This document shows, piece after piece, positions 9,779-20,957 of a stretch of DNA of 64,000 bases. The translations under genes were made by a program, and so were the position numbers. Positions within the stretch are counted from its first letter, which is position 1; each line of letters starts with the position of its first letter. The stretch is from contig CP136491.1 in NCBI GenBank assembly GCA_032768795.1, forward strand, positions 2,356,001 through 2,420,000, in the 5' to 3' direction. The notes below the pieces were generated by a model. It was not told the origin of the DNA, ran no database searches, and saw only the letters and a program-made list of their open reading frames with translations. Source of the DNA: Tremella fuciformis. Lineage: Eukaryota; Basidiomycota; Tremellomycetes; Tremellales; Tremellaceae.

Positions 9779-10351
9779 TGTTACGTACCTGTACACAAAG
9801 GACCTTATCAGAGTAGTTAGTACACATCAGGGAAACATTATCAGGATAGGTAGGATATACACGTCACAAGCTACCTTGCTTAATAAGCGAGTGGCAAATC
9901 ACGGAGGATGCTCCTAAGCGATTTATAAGCCTCCACCTGCTTACTCAGCAGTTGTCGGTTATTTATCCAACTGGGTGGCAAATGCTTACAAAGCCTCCAC
10001 ATGCTTACTCAGCACTTATTGGGTCTTTATCCAAGTGGGTGGCAAATGCTTACTAAGCCTCCACCTGCTTACTCAGCAACTGGGTGGCAAATTGGATTCC
10101 TTGCATAGCCCTCTTGTAGATATAAACCCCCTTGAAACACGTAGGAGCCTTCTTCGTCGATGAATTATCATAAGTTACATCCCATAAGTTACTCTCACAA
10201 TCTTCGTCTAGGTGACTCGCGCTCTCGCGCACTTACGTAAAGAGTCGAACCTATCATCATCGTCCGTCCACCTTTGCGACTTCACTTCATTATCAGTCTT
10301 CGTCGTCCACTGGACCCAGGGCTTGTCACCCCCTAGGTCTCGGTCGTAACA
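9779..10351 (+). repeat. 3' LTR of the chromovirus
   Basis: 573 bp, the same length as the 5' LTR and with no mismatch found. It is followed by the target duplication CTGGG at 10352-10356. Confidence 0.95.
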
Positions 10352-10356
10352 CTGGG

Positions 10357-10700
10357 CTGGGACAAAGGTTGCAGGCATGCGGTCACGCGGCCAGGCTGGT
10401 TGTCGACTGATAGGCCCTCTCACACGTGCTCTCTGTCAATCTGTCTCTGTCCTCCACAAGAAGGTGTGTCCTACAGCCTCTTGTGCGTCGACAACATACG
10501 CCGTTGATTTCTATCCATGAGACTCAATACCACGGTGCTAAGGATGGTCTATTGGTGTGAGCTCGTATATATAACACCCGCGCCCGCCTCTGCACCGCCT
10601 CGGGCTTTCTCCTTGAAACACCGTCTTCGAGGCTATTCAAGGCTCGTTGAGGGCATTTGAACATTGACGAGGTGCTTCTGTGTCTGACAGGCGTGCTGGG
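10357..10700 (+). repeat. Tandem 344-bp unit, copy b
   Basis: It runs from CTGGGACAAAG (10357) to just before the next CTGGGACAAAG (10701). It aligns with 4228-4551 at high identity, with small substitutions and a few short gaps. The two were neighbours before the chromovirus inserted between them. Confidence 0.7.
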
Positions 10701-11070
10701 CTGGGACAAAGTTTGCAGGCATGTGTTGGTGATCATGGAGGCGTGGCCGACGTGACAGTAGGCATGCAATGGAGATCACACAGGTATGGCTGACATGACA
10801 ACTACATCCGGCGCAGCCGGATGCTTGACCCGTCAGGGTTGAGCTACATGCACCGTCAGGTGCAAGGGGGCAAGAGGCGGGGAGGGGGAGGGCAGGGGTG
10901 CGGGGGTTGTCCCACCCCTCCCGTCTAACGGAATCAAAGATCAAAGAATTGTATGAGACTTATCAAACTACCTGAGAACCAGCAAACAACAAATTAGAAT
11001 TAAAAACCTAAAATAAATCCAAAATACGGTGCTACGCCCTATCGCGCACCTTCCTGCACGATTTACCTAG

Positions 11071-11333
11071 TTTGGGACCAATTACTGCCCATTCACCCAT
11101 CTACCTCCGTACACACTCGACACGCAGCATATCATTCCTTGCTGCTCGGCGGGCGACAGCGAGCGGGGAGGACGGGGCCCAGAGCTAGTCGTCTCTGCCC
11201 ACCACCGACCACACTTCCAACTTGACCCGCCCACACGCGGGCCGGTCACACCCACGCACTCCATTGATCTTTCCCTCGCCCACCTCGCCCCCTCTGCTCA
11301 TCTCTCGCGCCGACATCGCATAAGAGTCCCACG
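11071..11333 (+). promoter_or_regulatory. PKA upstream region abutting element E copy 1
   Basis: About 260 bp remain between the right end of element E and the PKA start codon. The region is C-rich with no clear TATA box. The promoter must therefore be short or use sequences inside the element. Confidence 0.45.
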
Positions 11334-13035
11334 ATGCCCGACCCACCACCGGCCGGTGCCCAGGGCGAGCGCGTCAAAAAGTTCAAACTCGACCCCATGT
11401 CCCTTCTCCTGCCCCACGAGCGCCAGCTATATCAACAACAGCAGAAGGCTCAACAGCAGCAGCAGCAGCAGCAGCAGCAGTCTCCCCATCGGCACATGGG
11501 CTTTGATTCACTCCTCAAAGCCCACCATGCCGACGAGCAGAAAGGAGTGCATCCTTCGTCAGCCACATCATCGAACGAAGCCGGGCCAAGCAGAGTCAGG
11601 GGGGTGAGCAGTATGGGCGAACAGAGCGGACAGCGACAACCTTCGCCTGTCGCAGCTCCCGGCTCGCACTACAAGGCCGCTCACCCGCCTCCTCCCGCTC
11701 TGCCCCTGTCCCCGCCCGCGTCGCTCATCTCGTCCCCGCCGTCGTGGGATCAGCATTCCTCGACCTCGCTGTCGAATTCACACTCCTCCGCTCACCCTTT
11801 CGCGCTGGGCATCTCGTATGCCCCGCATCCCTCGGCCACCCGTACTCGGCTGGAAGATTGGGAGATAGTGGAGACGCTCGGGACCGGCACATTTGGTCGC
11901 GTTCTCCTGGTCCGACAGAGACCGACGTACCGCCCGACATCTTACCATCCCATCTTTCCACATCTGTACCAATCCCTCGACCCCCTTAGCCCTTCGCCCG
12001 CTTCCACTTCGCAAGCCGATGGCCAACTGCCTCACTTTGCAATGAAGGTCTTGCGCAAGAGCGAGATTGTGCGTCTCAAACAGGTCGAGCACATCAATTC
12101 CGAGCGCGAAATCCTCGACCGCGTCCGGCACCCTTTTCTCGTCGAGCTATATGCCACCTATCAAGACAGTCTCAACGTCTATATGCTCCTTTCCTACATC
12201 CCCGGCGGCGAGCTCTTCTCCCACCTCCGCAGAGCTGGCCGCTTCTCGGCCGACGTCACGCGGTTTTACCTCGCCTCTATCATCCTTGCCATCGAGTATC
12301 TTCACTCGCACAACATCATTTATCGCGATTTGAAACCGGAGAACCTGCTGCTGGACCGCACGGGATACCTCCGTATAGCCGATTTTGGCTTTGCCAAAGT
12401 CGTCGAGGATCGCACGTTCACCCTGTGCGGTACACCAGAGTATCTCGCCCCCGAGATTGTGCTTTCACAAGGACACGGCAAGGCTGTCGACTGGTGGGCG
12501 TTGGGTATCCTCGCTTTCGAGATGATCGCTGGATACCCGCCTTTCTTCGACGATCACCCTCTGGGGATATACGAAAAGATTCTCAAGAACGAAGTCTTCT
12601 TCCCGGGCCATATCGACCCCTATGCCAAGAGCTTGATCAGGGGCCTCCTCACCGCCGACAGGAGCAAACGCCTCGGGAATCTCAGAGGCGGCGCCAAGGA
12701 TGTCATGAGCCACGCGTGGTTTACAGGTGTCGACTGGGGTAGTTTGGAAAGGAAGGAAATCGGCGCGCCTATTGTCCCGCGGGTGGTCAGTATGAGTGAT
12801 TGCCTTCGAAGCCGTCGCTCCCGACCATGGCTGACAGGCAGGCGACTCGCAGAATTTCCAGCGATACTCACCTCCGAGACCTTCAGAACTGCCTGGGATC
12901 TTTGGCGAGCGATACGACCTCGCTTCGGATCAGTATGGCCAGCTGTTCAAAGATTTCTCATTCCCCACTGGAGGGCAGCCAGCGGGACCTGGCACTCCGT
13001 CGGTCAAATCGACGAGCGAGATGGCGGAGGATTAG
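11334..13035 (+). CDS. PKA1: cAMP-dependent protein kinase catalytic subunit
   Basis: AGC-family serine/threonine kinase that acts after cAMP releases it from the regulatory subunit. Exons 11334-12785 and 12838-13035 join in frame (549 residues); the 52-nt intron has GTCAGT and CTGACAG. The N-terminus is long and contains a polyglutamine tract (residues 34-50). The kinase domain starts near 172 with LEDWEIVETLGTGTFGRV. It has AMKVLRK, PGGELFSHLRRAGRF, YRDLKPENLLL (about 330), IADFGFAK (about 349), the activation loop FTLCGTPEYLAPE, and a C-terminal tail with AGDSQNFQRY after splicing. A roughly 35-residue insert separates LLVRQRP from HFAMKVL in the N-lobe. Closest match is fungal Pka1/Tpk. 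Confidence 0.93.
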
Positions 13036-13607
13036 GGAGGCTTCGAGGGCTTGGATCAAAAGTATAAACAAGGGTCTTGGGTATGCACTGTTGCTGCATT
13101 GTGCTCGTCCACTTGTCTCAATTCGACAAGGTGAGCCTCGTAAGTCAAGGGAGAATGGGTGCCACACTGCCATGTCGGGTCATTGTTACGAGTAGTCCCG
13201 AACCGGTAGTCTGATAGGACCACCGTCATCCCATCTCTCATCTATCTCTCCATTCTTCTCCTTCTTTGTTCGTTGTACCTTTACAGCTACAAGCAATCTC
13301 CATCTTACAACGTCTCCCACTCGGCCGCCCCCCGGATCACCCTGCTCCACCTCGCCTCGCTCGTGAATACCCCTCGTAGCACTCGGTTGCGTGATGGACT
13401 TCGCCACCGTCGGCGGAGGTGATCGAGAGGGGCGACGCGACGGCCAACAAGGTGGGCATCCCTCTCTCCCTCCGCGTCTTGATACGCACAACCTCCTCGG
13501 TGCTTCCTCCCGGCCTCTACGCTGGTCCTCTCGGCGGACTGGTTCTCTCGTGCACGTCGCGATCGGTGTACCCCTCACACCCGCACCCTCCTTTCCCTCC
13601 CACGCTG
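13036..13607. other. Intergenic between PKA and the FHA gene
   Basis: No supported gene. This holds the PKA 3' region and the leader of the next gene. The FHA reading frame is open back to 13419, but that extension is low-complexity and precedes better start codons. Confidence 0.5.
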
Positions 13608-15830
13608 ATGATGGTAGACATGGATCGCGCTGACTATGCAGACTGGCATATCCGCTTCGTCCCCGTAGACACCGGTGCGAATGCCCAGCTGCACGCCGAG
13701 GACGATCCCGCTGAGCTCGCGACCGAGACGTCCTTTGCGCTTGAAGACCTACTGGCCGTCGACGAGGATGAGCAGCCAGTCGGTGTTCAGATTGGGCGTC
13801 TCCGGCGCAAAGCCGATGGACTCAAGGGCATGGTGAGCCATCTCTACCTGGTCCGCGCTGGGCTGGCCTCGGCAAGCGGGAGTACTGCTGACCAGCAGAT
13901 GATCAATAACGCTCTGGTCTCGCGAGAGCATGCCGAGGTGTGGGTGGACCACGACGGGTACCCCTTCCTCAGAGACACCACCTCCCTCCACGGCACCTGG
14001 CGGAGTGAAGGAGAGACCATGTTGGAGCTGCCGACGCAGCAGCCCATCGCACTCAAGCACAGCGACCAGATCCGCTTCGGCAAGTCGCTGAACCCCGACG
14101 ACTGCCCTCCACTCTTCAGGATCGAGCTCAAGCACCCAGACGTGTATTCGCCCACTAGTCACACGCGTAAGCCCGACTATCACTCGGCGACATCCGCGTC
14201 CGCTCGCCACGTCGCCACCCTGGCCAGCCGTATCAGGCAGCGAGTGACGCCGGCTCCAGTAGAAACGACACAGACGCACCGGTACGGGCTGCCGCAGAGT
14301 CTGCTGTATGACGACGAGGATGACAAGCCGTTCGAGCGGACTCGCTCGGGTTCGGCCGTGTCTGCGGTCGATGCGGCGCCCAAGATCAACGTTCTCGATC
14401 TTCTCAAGGCCGAGTCCGAGCCGCTCGTCGTGCCTTCCTCCCCTGCACCTCGGCACGCGACCGTCGATATCGCAAACCAGGACGGAGTGCTATCGCAGCC
14501 CACTGTTCCGCTGCCGAACGACTCACCCGCCGACGAAGATGAAGGTCCCGAGGTCCGGGGTCTTTATGACGTCGATAATCCCGTCGCCGACCTTCCGGGC
14601 ATGGCACTCTACCGTATCTTCGCGGGACAGCCCGAGGAGGTCCCGAAGGTCGATGAGCAGAATGACGATGAGGATCATGACGAACACATTGATCGTTGCG
14701 CGAATGACTCTACTTGCGCCATGTCCGAGCACATCTCAGACCCCTCCGATGCAGATCAGGAGGGCATCTCCGAAGACGACGTTAGCGAAGGCGGCTCGAT
14801 GAACGGCCACGCCAAGGGCTCATCGAGTTTCTTCGGATCTGGGAGCGAGCGTGATTCTGAGATTAGCCGAGATGGTTGGGCATCTGAGCACTACGAGTCA
14901 GGCTCGGACTACGGGTCCGAGGCGAGCTACGACTCGGTGTACGACTATCATCGCGATGCTGATCGGGAAATCGATAGTGAAGGCGATCAAGACAGCTTGA
15001 TGAGTGATCCAGACACGTCTCCGCCTGCCTTGATTCGTCCGTTCGAGTTTCTGGTCCCTGCCGCCGGTGCGGAGCAAGCATTGTCCTCCAGCTTGTCGCC
15101 GGAATACGCTGGTGTTCGCCCAGTCTCGCTGGCACACGCCGACTCGGTGTCAGCAGTCTCACATACTGAGGTTGTCATCTCATTCGATTACCCCAGCGAG
15201 TCCGTCCGGACTAATAATCAAGCCGAAGCTGTCCCCGCTTCCTTACAGACCCAAGAAGCCGTTCAGGCGCCCGCAGATGTCGTCAACCAGAGAGCATCTT
15301 CCGGCGAGCTTCAGCGCATCATGGCTGATAGGCTCGAGCAAGAGCTCGCCGATTCCACCACTTACGGCGACACATCTGCCTTCTCCGTCACTCAAAAGCT
15401 GCGCGCCCAGGCCGAGGTAGCCCTCGATAAAGCCAGAGGCAAGGATCCTGTACCCATCCCCGCGCCCGACGCGCATCTCGAGCTTGCGCCGCCCGCGGTC
15501 CACGATGACTTTGTCCTTTCGGACTGGATGCAGGCGCGTGAGTCATATGTCTTGACCATTGTGTTCGTAGCTGACGCCAAAGACGACCGACCAAGGACCC
15601 CCTCTCTGGCCGAATCCGATCGAGCCTCGGTCTCCGAAGAAGTGCTAGTCACGCCGCCTATCAACAATCACAAGCGCAAATTATCGGAAGAGCTGGCTGA
15701 GGAGATGCCCGCCACGCCAAGCAAGAAGGCCAAGGAGGCCAGGAAGGGCCGTGATTTTGGGATGGTCCTCTTGGGCGCTGCTATTGGCGCAGTCGGCACC
15801 ATTGCGGGCCTCCTTCAGATGGCCGAGTAG
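13608..15830 (+). CDS. FHA-domain protein with C-terminal membrane anchor
   Basis: The forkhead-associated domain, which binds phosphothreonine, is near the N-terminus: GVQIGR, then NALVSREHAEVWVDHDG and LRDTTSLHGTW about 100-145 residues from the start used here, then DQIRFGK. A long acidic, serine-rich, probably disordered middle follows. The last 25 residues are a single hydrophobic helix (GMVLLGAAIGAVGTIAGLL) ending at the stop, as in tail-anchored proteins. The combination resembles fungal Far9/Far10 and animal SLMAP of the STRIPAK complex; that is inference. A GTGAGT...CCAAAG segment at about 15537-15581 looks like a 45-nt intron that stays in frame. Three ATGs (13608, 13611, 13620) are close together. 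Confidence 0.72.
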   Translation: MMVDMDRADYADWHIRFVPVDTGANAQLHAEDDPAELATETSFALEDLLAVDEDEQPVGVQIGRLRRKADGLKGMVSHLYLVRAGLASASGSTADQQMINNALVSREHAEVWVDHDGYPFLRDTTSLHGTWRSEGETMLELPTQQPIALKHSDQIRFGKSLNPDDCPPLFRIELKHPDVYSPTSHTRKPDYHSATSASARHVATLASRIRQRVTPAPVETTQTHRYGLPQSLLYDDEDDKPFERTRSGSAVSAVDAAPKINVLDLLKAESEPLVVPSSPAPRHATVDIANQDGVLSQPTVPLPNDSPADEDEGPEVRGLYDVDNPVADLPGMALYRIFAGQPEEVPKVDEQNDDEDHDEHIDRCANDSTCAMSEHISDPSDADQEGISEDDVSEGGSMNGHAKGSSSFFGSGSERDSEISRDGWASEHYESGSDYGSEASYDSVYDYHRDADREIDSEGDQDSLMSDPDTSPPALIRPFEFLVPAAGAEQALSSSLSPEYAGVRPVSLAHADSVSAVSHTEVVISFDYPSESVRTNNQAEAVPASLQTQEAVQAPADVVNQRASSGELQRIMADRLEQELADSTTYGDTSAFSVTQKLRAQAEVALDKARGKDPVPIPAPDAHLELAPPAVHDDFVLSDWMQARESYVLTIVFVADAKDDRPRTPSLAESDRASVSEEVLVTPPINNHKRKLSEELAEEMPATPSKKAKEARKGRDFGMVLLGAAIGAVGTIAGLLQMAE

Positions 15831-16038
15831 ACATCCAACTCTGTAACAACCCGACCGTTGTACCGATCTCTCTCCTTCCGCGTTGTAGATAACTCTCTGA
15901 CTCAGTCTATTAACCTTTATGTCTGTACCTCTTTGATCTCATATGTATGAGCTGCTCTGTTCGCCTCTCAACTTTCGAGCGAGACACAACAACAATGCAT
16001 GGCGGCAGAACACGTAGGAAATCCAGGAAGCGCTGCCG

Positions 16039-17192
16039 CTACGTCGCACCGACCAGCCGACTGAGCCGCTTCATTCCCTCTGCACCTCCTTGAGACTCCA
16101 TCGAGATCTCCGCTTCGGCTAGGTGGCCGTCGCCGTAACTGATTCCCGCAGTCCCGGTCGGATGCAGCATCTTCCCGACCGCCCAGTTGAGATACGCCTG
16201 TCTGCCCAGCTCCCACGCCTGTGTGCCTTGCGCTGGGGACAAGGAGGCAGGGACGGAGGTGGGCATGTCCATGCCGGACACGAGGGCGTGTAGGTGGGTG
16301 AGCGCATCGGTGATGCCCTCTGCGCGAGCGGGAAGCGGGTGTACTGCTGTCAGCCCGCAGGGCACGCGGTGATGCGCGAAGCGAGGGGGGGCACGCACAT
16401 CTCGCAGCCTGGACGGATTCCCGCACAAAGCCAACTTGCGCCTTGCGCTGCCTCGCCACCTCCAGCCTTCTGTCCAGCTTCTTCTCGGCCTGCTCGAGTC
16501 TCTGCGAGACCAGCCGCGCGCGCTCGACCTTGGCCCGCAAGTCTTCCAGAGACTCTGAGAGCGTCTGTTCCCCATTCGGCAGGCCGGCCACGTGGGCGCC
16601 GCGGGCAAAGTCGAGGGACCGGTGCCAGGGCAGGACGGTCTCGACGTCGGCGGGGACGTTGAACGGGTTGCGCAGGGCGTACGCCGTGAACTTGTCGAAC
16701 GCCTTGTCAATGTGCGACTCGAACAGCGTCTCGAGCGCGTGCGAACCCTGTGCGGTCAGCCGCGACCTTGACGGGCACAGCGGGGCGCGGCTCACTATGC
16801 TGACTTCGCGCTCCACATCCGACCCCTTCCCAGCCGCCATCTGCGTCGCCCACCCCTCGATCCCGTCCACCGTGCGGTGTATGATGTCCTCGGCGACATT
16901 GGCAATGTCGTCACAGAGCAGTCGCGGGTGGAACCCGATGAGCTGCTGTCAGCCCGCGCGTCTCGCCGCCCCGGCGCGTGCTCACCTCGTGGACGAGCTG
17001 CTCGCGCTGCGGCTCTGTCAACGCGGGCGCGAGCTCGTGGTGTGGGACGTAGTCGGGGGTGAGGCTGACGGGCAGATGGGCCGGCGGTATGAGGTCCAAC
17101 GTAACTTTACTCGTGCTGGCTGTGGGTTGAGCGGCCTCTGCGGGCCGCATTGAGGCTCTTGAGGCTTTGCTGGTCGATTTGCGAGGTGCCAT
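16039..17192 (-). CDS. MTW1: Kinetochore protein Mis12/Mtw1
   Basis: Subunit of the MIND/Mis12 complex that links centromeric chromatin to the outer kinetochore. Four exons fit in frame: 17192-16986, 16945-16805, 16747-16399 and 16346-16039 (334 residues). Family marks are QLIGFHPRLLCDDIANVAED in exon 2 and GSHALETLFESHIDKAFDKF with YALRNPFNVP in exon 3. A coiled coil follows (ESLEDLRAKVERARLVSQRL and a Lys/Arg/Glu-rich continuation), then a C-terminal helical part. All introns have CTGAC branch sites close to the acceptor. An in-frame ATG at 17225 is an alternative start. It is divergent from HIR1, sharing about 355 bp of upstream DNA. Confidence 0.85.
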
Positions 17193-17547
17193 GGTGCGTG
17201 TCGAGGCGTGCAGGAGGAAACTCAAAGAGCATGGTGATGTTTAGACGCGCAGGAAGATAGGGGGAAGATAGAATTGATTCCGCGTCATCTCCGATGACGT
17301 GTACCTGACATTTCCGTCGGAACATCTCACGCGTCGCCGAAGTCGAAGACACACTGGGCACTTTGCATTTCTCTCCATCACAGTAGCAAGGGGTTCAAGT
17401 GTGCTACTGCGCTTCACCGACACGAGGGGCTCTGACCACAAGCCTCCGGTCGTCCACCCGACGCTCTCGCCTCATTGCCGCTCGACGTATCTTTTGGCCC
17501 CAGAACAGCCGAGACTGGTCGATCATCCCGACTTGCCGGGGCCCAAG

Positions 17548-20500
17548 ATGAAGGTGACGAAACCTGCCTGGGTTCAGCACAATGGTCCGCTCGACATTGA
17601 AGGGGTAGACCTCCATGCTGATGCGCAGTCGGCGAGAAAAAGAACTCGAGATGTCCCATCTACTCGCTGTCCGTACACCCGGACGGAACCCGTTTGGCCA
17701 CCGGCGGACTCGGTGGGCGGATTGGTGGACCCGGGGGGCTGAGCTCACATGGCAGATCAGAAAGTCAAGATCTGGTCGACGCTTCCCATCCTGGAGGAAG
17801 ATGCAGCAGCCGATGACGCAAATCACAAGCTTCTCTGCACCATGACGGCTCATACCGGTGAGTCGGACGAGTGGGTCGGGGCCGAGCTAACGGGCAGGCT
17901 CTGTGTTGGCGGTCCGATGGGCACACCACGGTCGATTTCTCGCCACCGGAGCCGACGACGCAGTCGTCATGATCTGGGGCATCGACCCGTCACTCTCCTG
18001 CTTGGAAGTCCGACCCAGCTGACTCTCAGCGATGGCGGTGGTCGGCTGTTTGGCTCGGACGAGGTCAACGTGGAGAGCTGGAAACCGCTCACCCGGCTGG
18101 TCGGACATCAAGCAGGTCAGTCCCTTGGCGCGCGTCTGTGAACCAAGCTGAACCTCAGATATCGTGGACATTGCCTGGTCGAGAGATGATGCCATGCTGG
18201 CCACTGTCGGTCTGGACAGCACAATCTGGATCTGGGATGGCAGAACCTTTGGCTCGTCGTCATCATGCCGCGGTGAGCTCGCAGCTGATGCGTAGAGCGC
18301 ATCAAGAAGATCGATACGCATAAGGGCTTCGTCAAAGGTGTAACATGGGACCCCGTCGGCAACTACCTGGCCACCCAAGTAGGCTGTTCGCAAAGATGCT
18401 TCATTACGCGCTGACAGCAGTCTGACGACAAAACGGTCAAGATCTGGAATACCGAGGATTGGTCCCTTGTCGAAAGTGTTGGTCGACCATTTGAGAACTC
18501 GCCCTCGTCAACATTCTTCCGCCGTCTCAGGCAAGTGTTCCCCTTGCGGACGCATCTGTCACTGACCCGCAGTTGGTCACCAGATGGAGCGTTCATCGCG
18601 GCCTCTAATGCCATGAACGGGCCGGTATTCGTAGCCGCCGTGATCGAGAGGGAAGGCTGGCAGTCCGATATCTCCTTCGTCGGTCATGAAAATACGATCC
18701 AAGTTGCGGTGAGAACTTTCCAGAACGGCCTGATACGGGCTCATGACTAGGCTTTCAATCCCCGCCTCTTCTTTACTAAAGGCGAAGAGCCGACCCGAAT
18801 CACTGCATCATGCATGGTCGCGCTTGGCGCCAACGACTTTAGCATCTCAATTTGGCGCAATACCATGCACAAACCCTTGGTCGTGCTTCACGACATTTTT
18901 GGGCGGAACCTGATGGATCTATGCTGGTGGCTCACCTCTTCAAAGTGAAGGGCGTCTGCTTACCCGCAGGTCCAATGATGGTCTTCATCTCTATGGCTGT
19001 TCCGAGGACGGGACTATATGCGCTATCGCCTTCGAGCCCAGCGAATTTCCCGAGCTCGGCGCACTGGAGAAGACCCAGTTGGTCCTCGATCAGTACAACT
19101 ACCAGCCGAAGGCTCCCCCGGCACGCGCACCATCCGCCGCCCCATCGTTGCAGATGAACGGGTTTGGGCCCTCGAGCAGCACCACCTCTTCGCATGTCAA
19201 TGTGCTACAGCCGAAAAAGGGCAAGCCCAAGAGAGTCGGTTTCACCAACGGCGCGGCATCATCCCATGCTCAGGCGTCGCATGGTCGAGCACCGCTTGCA
19301 CCGCCTGCGCTGATCAGATCTGACCCGTTCGCGGCGCCGGAGCAACCTTTGATCTCTCCCTCCCAGGCTCATGCCTCGACTGCAAGGATGTTCCAGGATG
19401 TTCACGAAGCATTCCCGAACAATGGCTCGAGAGGCGAAGAATACGCTTCTCCTCGTGTCTTGGGCAAGCGGAAAGTCAGTCTCTTGGAGGATCCCTCGCG
19501 TCAACGAGGCAGAACTATGGGCACCTCGAAGGGGACGGGCGAAGTGCGAGATATCCGGCCGCCTCGCATCGCTGTTGCGGGATCGAGCATTGGTGGCGGC
19601 TATATATTGCCCGTCCCGAGTGTGCAGAGTATTCTGCGGACACGCTGTTCGGACACGGCCGACGAGACTCTTTACATCCAAGCCGACAATGCTGCCGGTC
19701 CGAGCCAAAGGAACAGGGTCACCTTCTGTCAAGCTGGACAGGATCAATGGTTGGACTATGTTCCGGTCGCAGTCCTGGCGTGTGGTCTCAGCTCAAAGTT
19801 CGCTGCAGTAGGCTTGGAAGACGGTGCTTTGCGCATCTACACACCTGCAGGAAGACAGTGAGTGGCGCGCATGAGTAATGACTTCGCGACTCATCTGTAG
19901 TCTCTTCGGCGTCGAACTCGGTCACCCCGTATGCGAGATGGCGACTTGCAGAGAACTGCTTTTCATCGTGACGGCCGACTGCCAGGCGAGGGTGTAGTGA
20001 GTTATGCATGGCGCGCTCAGAACTCTGCTGACATCAAAGCAATACAGACACTCGTAAACTACTGTCCACGGCCACCTCCATCTCTCATCTACTTGCTCAT
20101 TCGCAAGGTGGTCACGCTGAGATCATCGAGCTCCGCGTCCGGCCGAATGGCACCCCTGTCATCCTGACATCGGAGGCAAAGGCATTCGCCTACAATCCGG
20201 ACTTGCAAACCTGGACCTGCATAAGCTCTCCATGGTGGATGCTTGCGGGACAATCGCAACGACGACAAGCGGCATCTCGCACCTCTGCTGGTCCGTTGGC
20301 GTCCATCGAGGCACGGCTTGCCGAACTCTCTGTGGCCGAGCTGCAGCTGCAAGGAGCCAAGCCAGCGTGGTGGGATGAAGCCATGGAGATGGGGCACTTG
20401 GAGACCCGAATGACGGCATGTGATCTATTGGGTAGCAAGGAAGAATACAGATCATGGCTTCTCAAGTATACCACATTCATCGCGAAAGAGGGATTCAAGG

Positions 20501-20812
20501 GGAGGGCGGAAGAAGTCGTCAAGGAGCTCGTAGGACCTGTTTATCAGTAAACACTGCATTACGAGCAACGCGTCCTCGCTGATGTCAGCCATCCCGGCAA
20601 AGAGAAGGAATGGGATGCCGCAAAGTTGGGCTGGGCCAAGCGGGATCTAGCTCGACAGGTCCTGGGCATATGCGGTGGGTGGCTTCGCTTTTGAGGCTAC
20701 AAGTGTACGGAGATAGGCTGATGAAATAGCTCGAGCGCCAGCGTTGCAAGGTTTCGCCGAGAGGTGGACGGACACACTCGATGCGATAGCTTCGGAAGAG
20801 GGTCGATCGTGA
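17548..20812 (+). CDS. HIR1: Histone transcription regulator Hir1/HIRA
   Basis: WD40 subunit of the HIR histone H3-H4 chaperone, acting in replication-independent nucleosome assembly and histone gene repression. The start MKVTKPAWVQH is family-typical. At least nine short introns interrupt it; the first exons are 17548-17584, 17629-17712 and 17756-17857. The spliced protein reads through PIYSLSVHPDGTRLATGGL, DQKVKIWSTLPIL, LLCTMTAHTG, VLAVRWAHHGRFLATG, LTRLVGHQA, DIAWSRDDAMLATVG, IWNTEDWSLV and LSWSPDGAFIAASNA. A disordered linker follows, and then the HIRA C-terminal domain (IRPPRIAVAGSS, LQTWTCISSPWW). The last exons end in LGWAKRDLARQVLG and a short tail with stop at 20810-20812. Exact exon borders in the middle were not all worked out. 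Confidence 0.87.
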
Positions 20813-20957
20813 CGACCGCTTCAAACGCAAACTGTGGGGACCGAGCGCGGGACATGCCAGAAATGGAATGGCTTGCCATATCGACAGCCAGACTCAAACA
20901 CTCAAGTAGTATCATCTCCATCCATAAGTATATCAAGCGTATACTGCACGTATGACA

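Larger units (their letters stand above)
4552..10351 (+). mobile_element. Complete Ty3/Gypsy chromovirus-type LTR retrotransposon
   Basis: Two 573-bp LTRs (4552-5124 and 9779-10351) flank gag and pol frames that are both intact. The LTRs begin TGTTACG and end CGTAACA and showed no difference when read side by side, so insertion is very recent on an evolutionary scale. A 5-bp target duplication, CTGGG, is present at 4547-4551 and 10352-10356. The internal order is primer-binding site, gag with a zinc knuckle, then protease, reverse transcriptase, RNase H, integrase and a chromodomain, then a purine tract. The chromodomain places it among chromoviruses of fungi. With all parts intact it could be autonomous; activity is inferred, not shown. 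Confidence 0.95.
3831..11070 (+). mobile_element. Element E copy 1 (old, interrupted by nested insertions)
   Basis: The left end (TCAGCGTAGC, 3831) and right end (TTTACCTAG, 11070) match the ends of the two 683-bp copies at 30403-31085 and 46418-47100. Homology covers roughly 3831-4100 on the left and 10790-11070 on the right, with many substitutions, so this copy is older. Everything between is later insertion: tandem repeats and the chromovirus. No coding capacity is seen in the E parts. The hairpin pair is preserved (10805-10823 and 10849-10864) with changed loops and one compensatory base pair. It lies between the divergent genes PPE1 and PKA, its right end about 260 bp from the PKA start codon. 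No convincing target duplication is visible. Confidence 0.75.
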
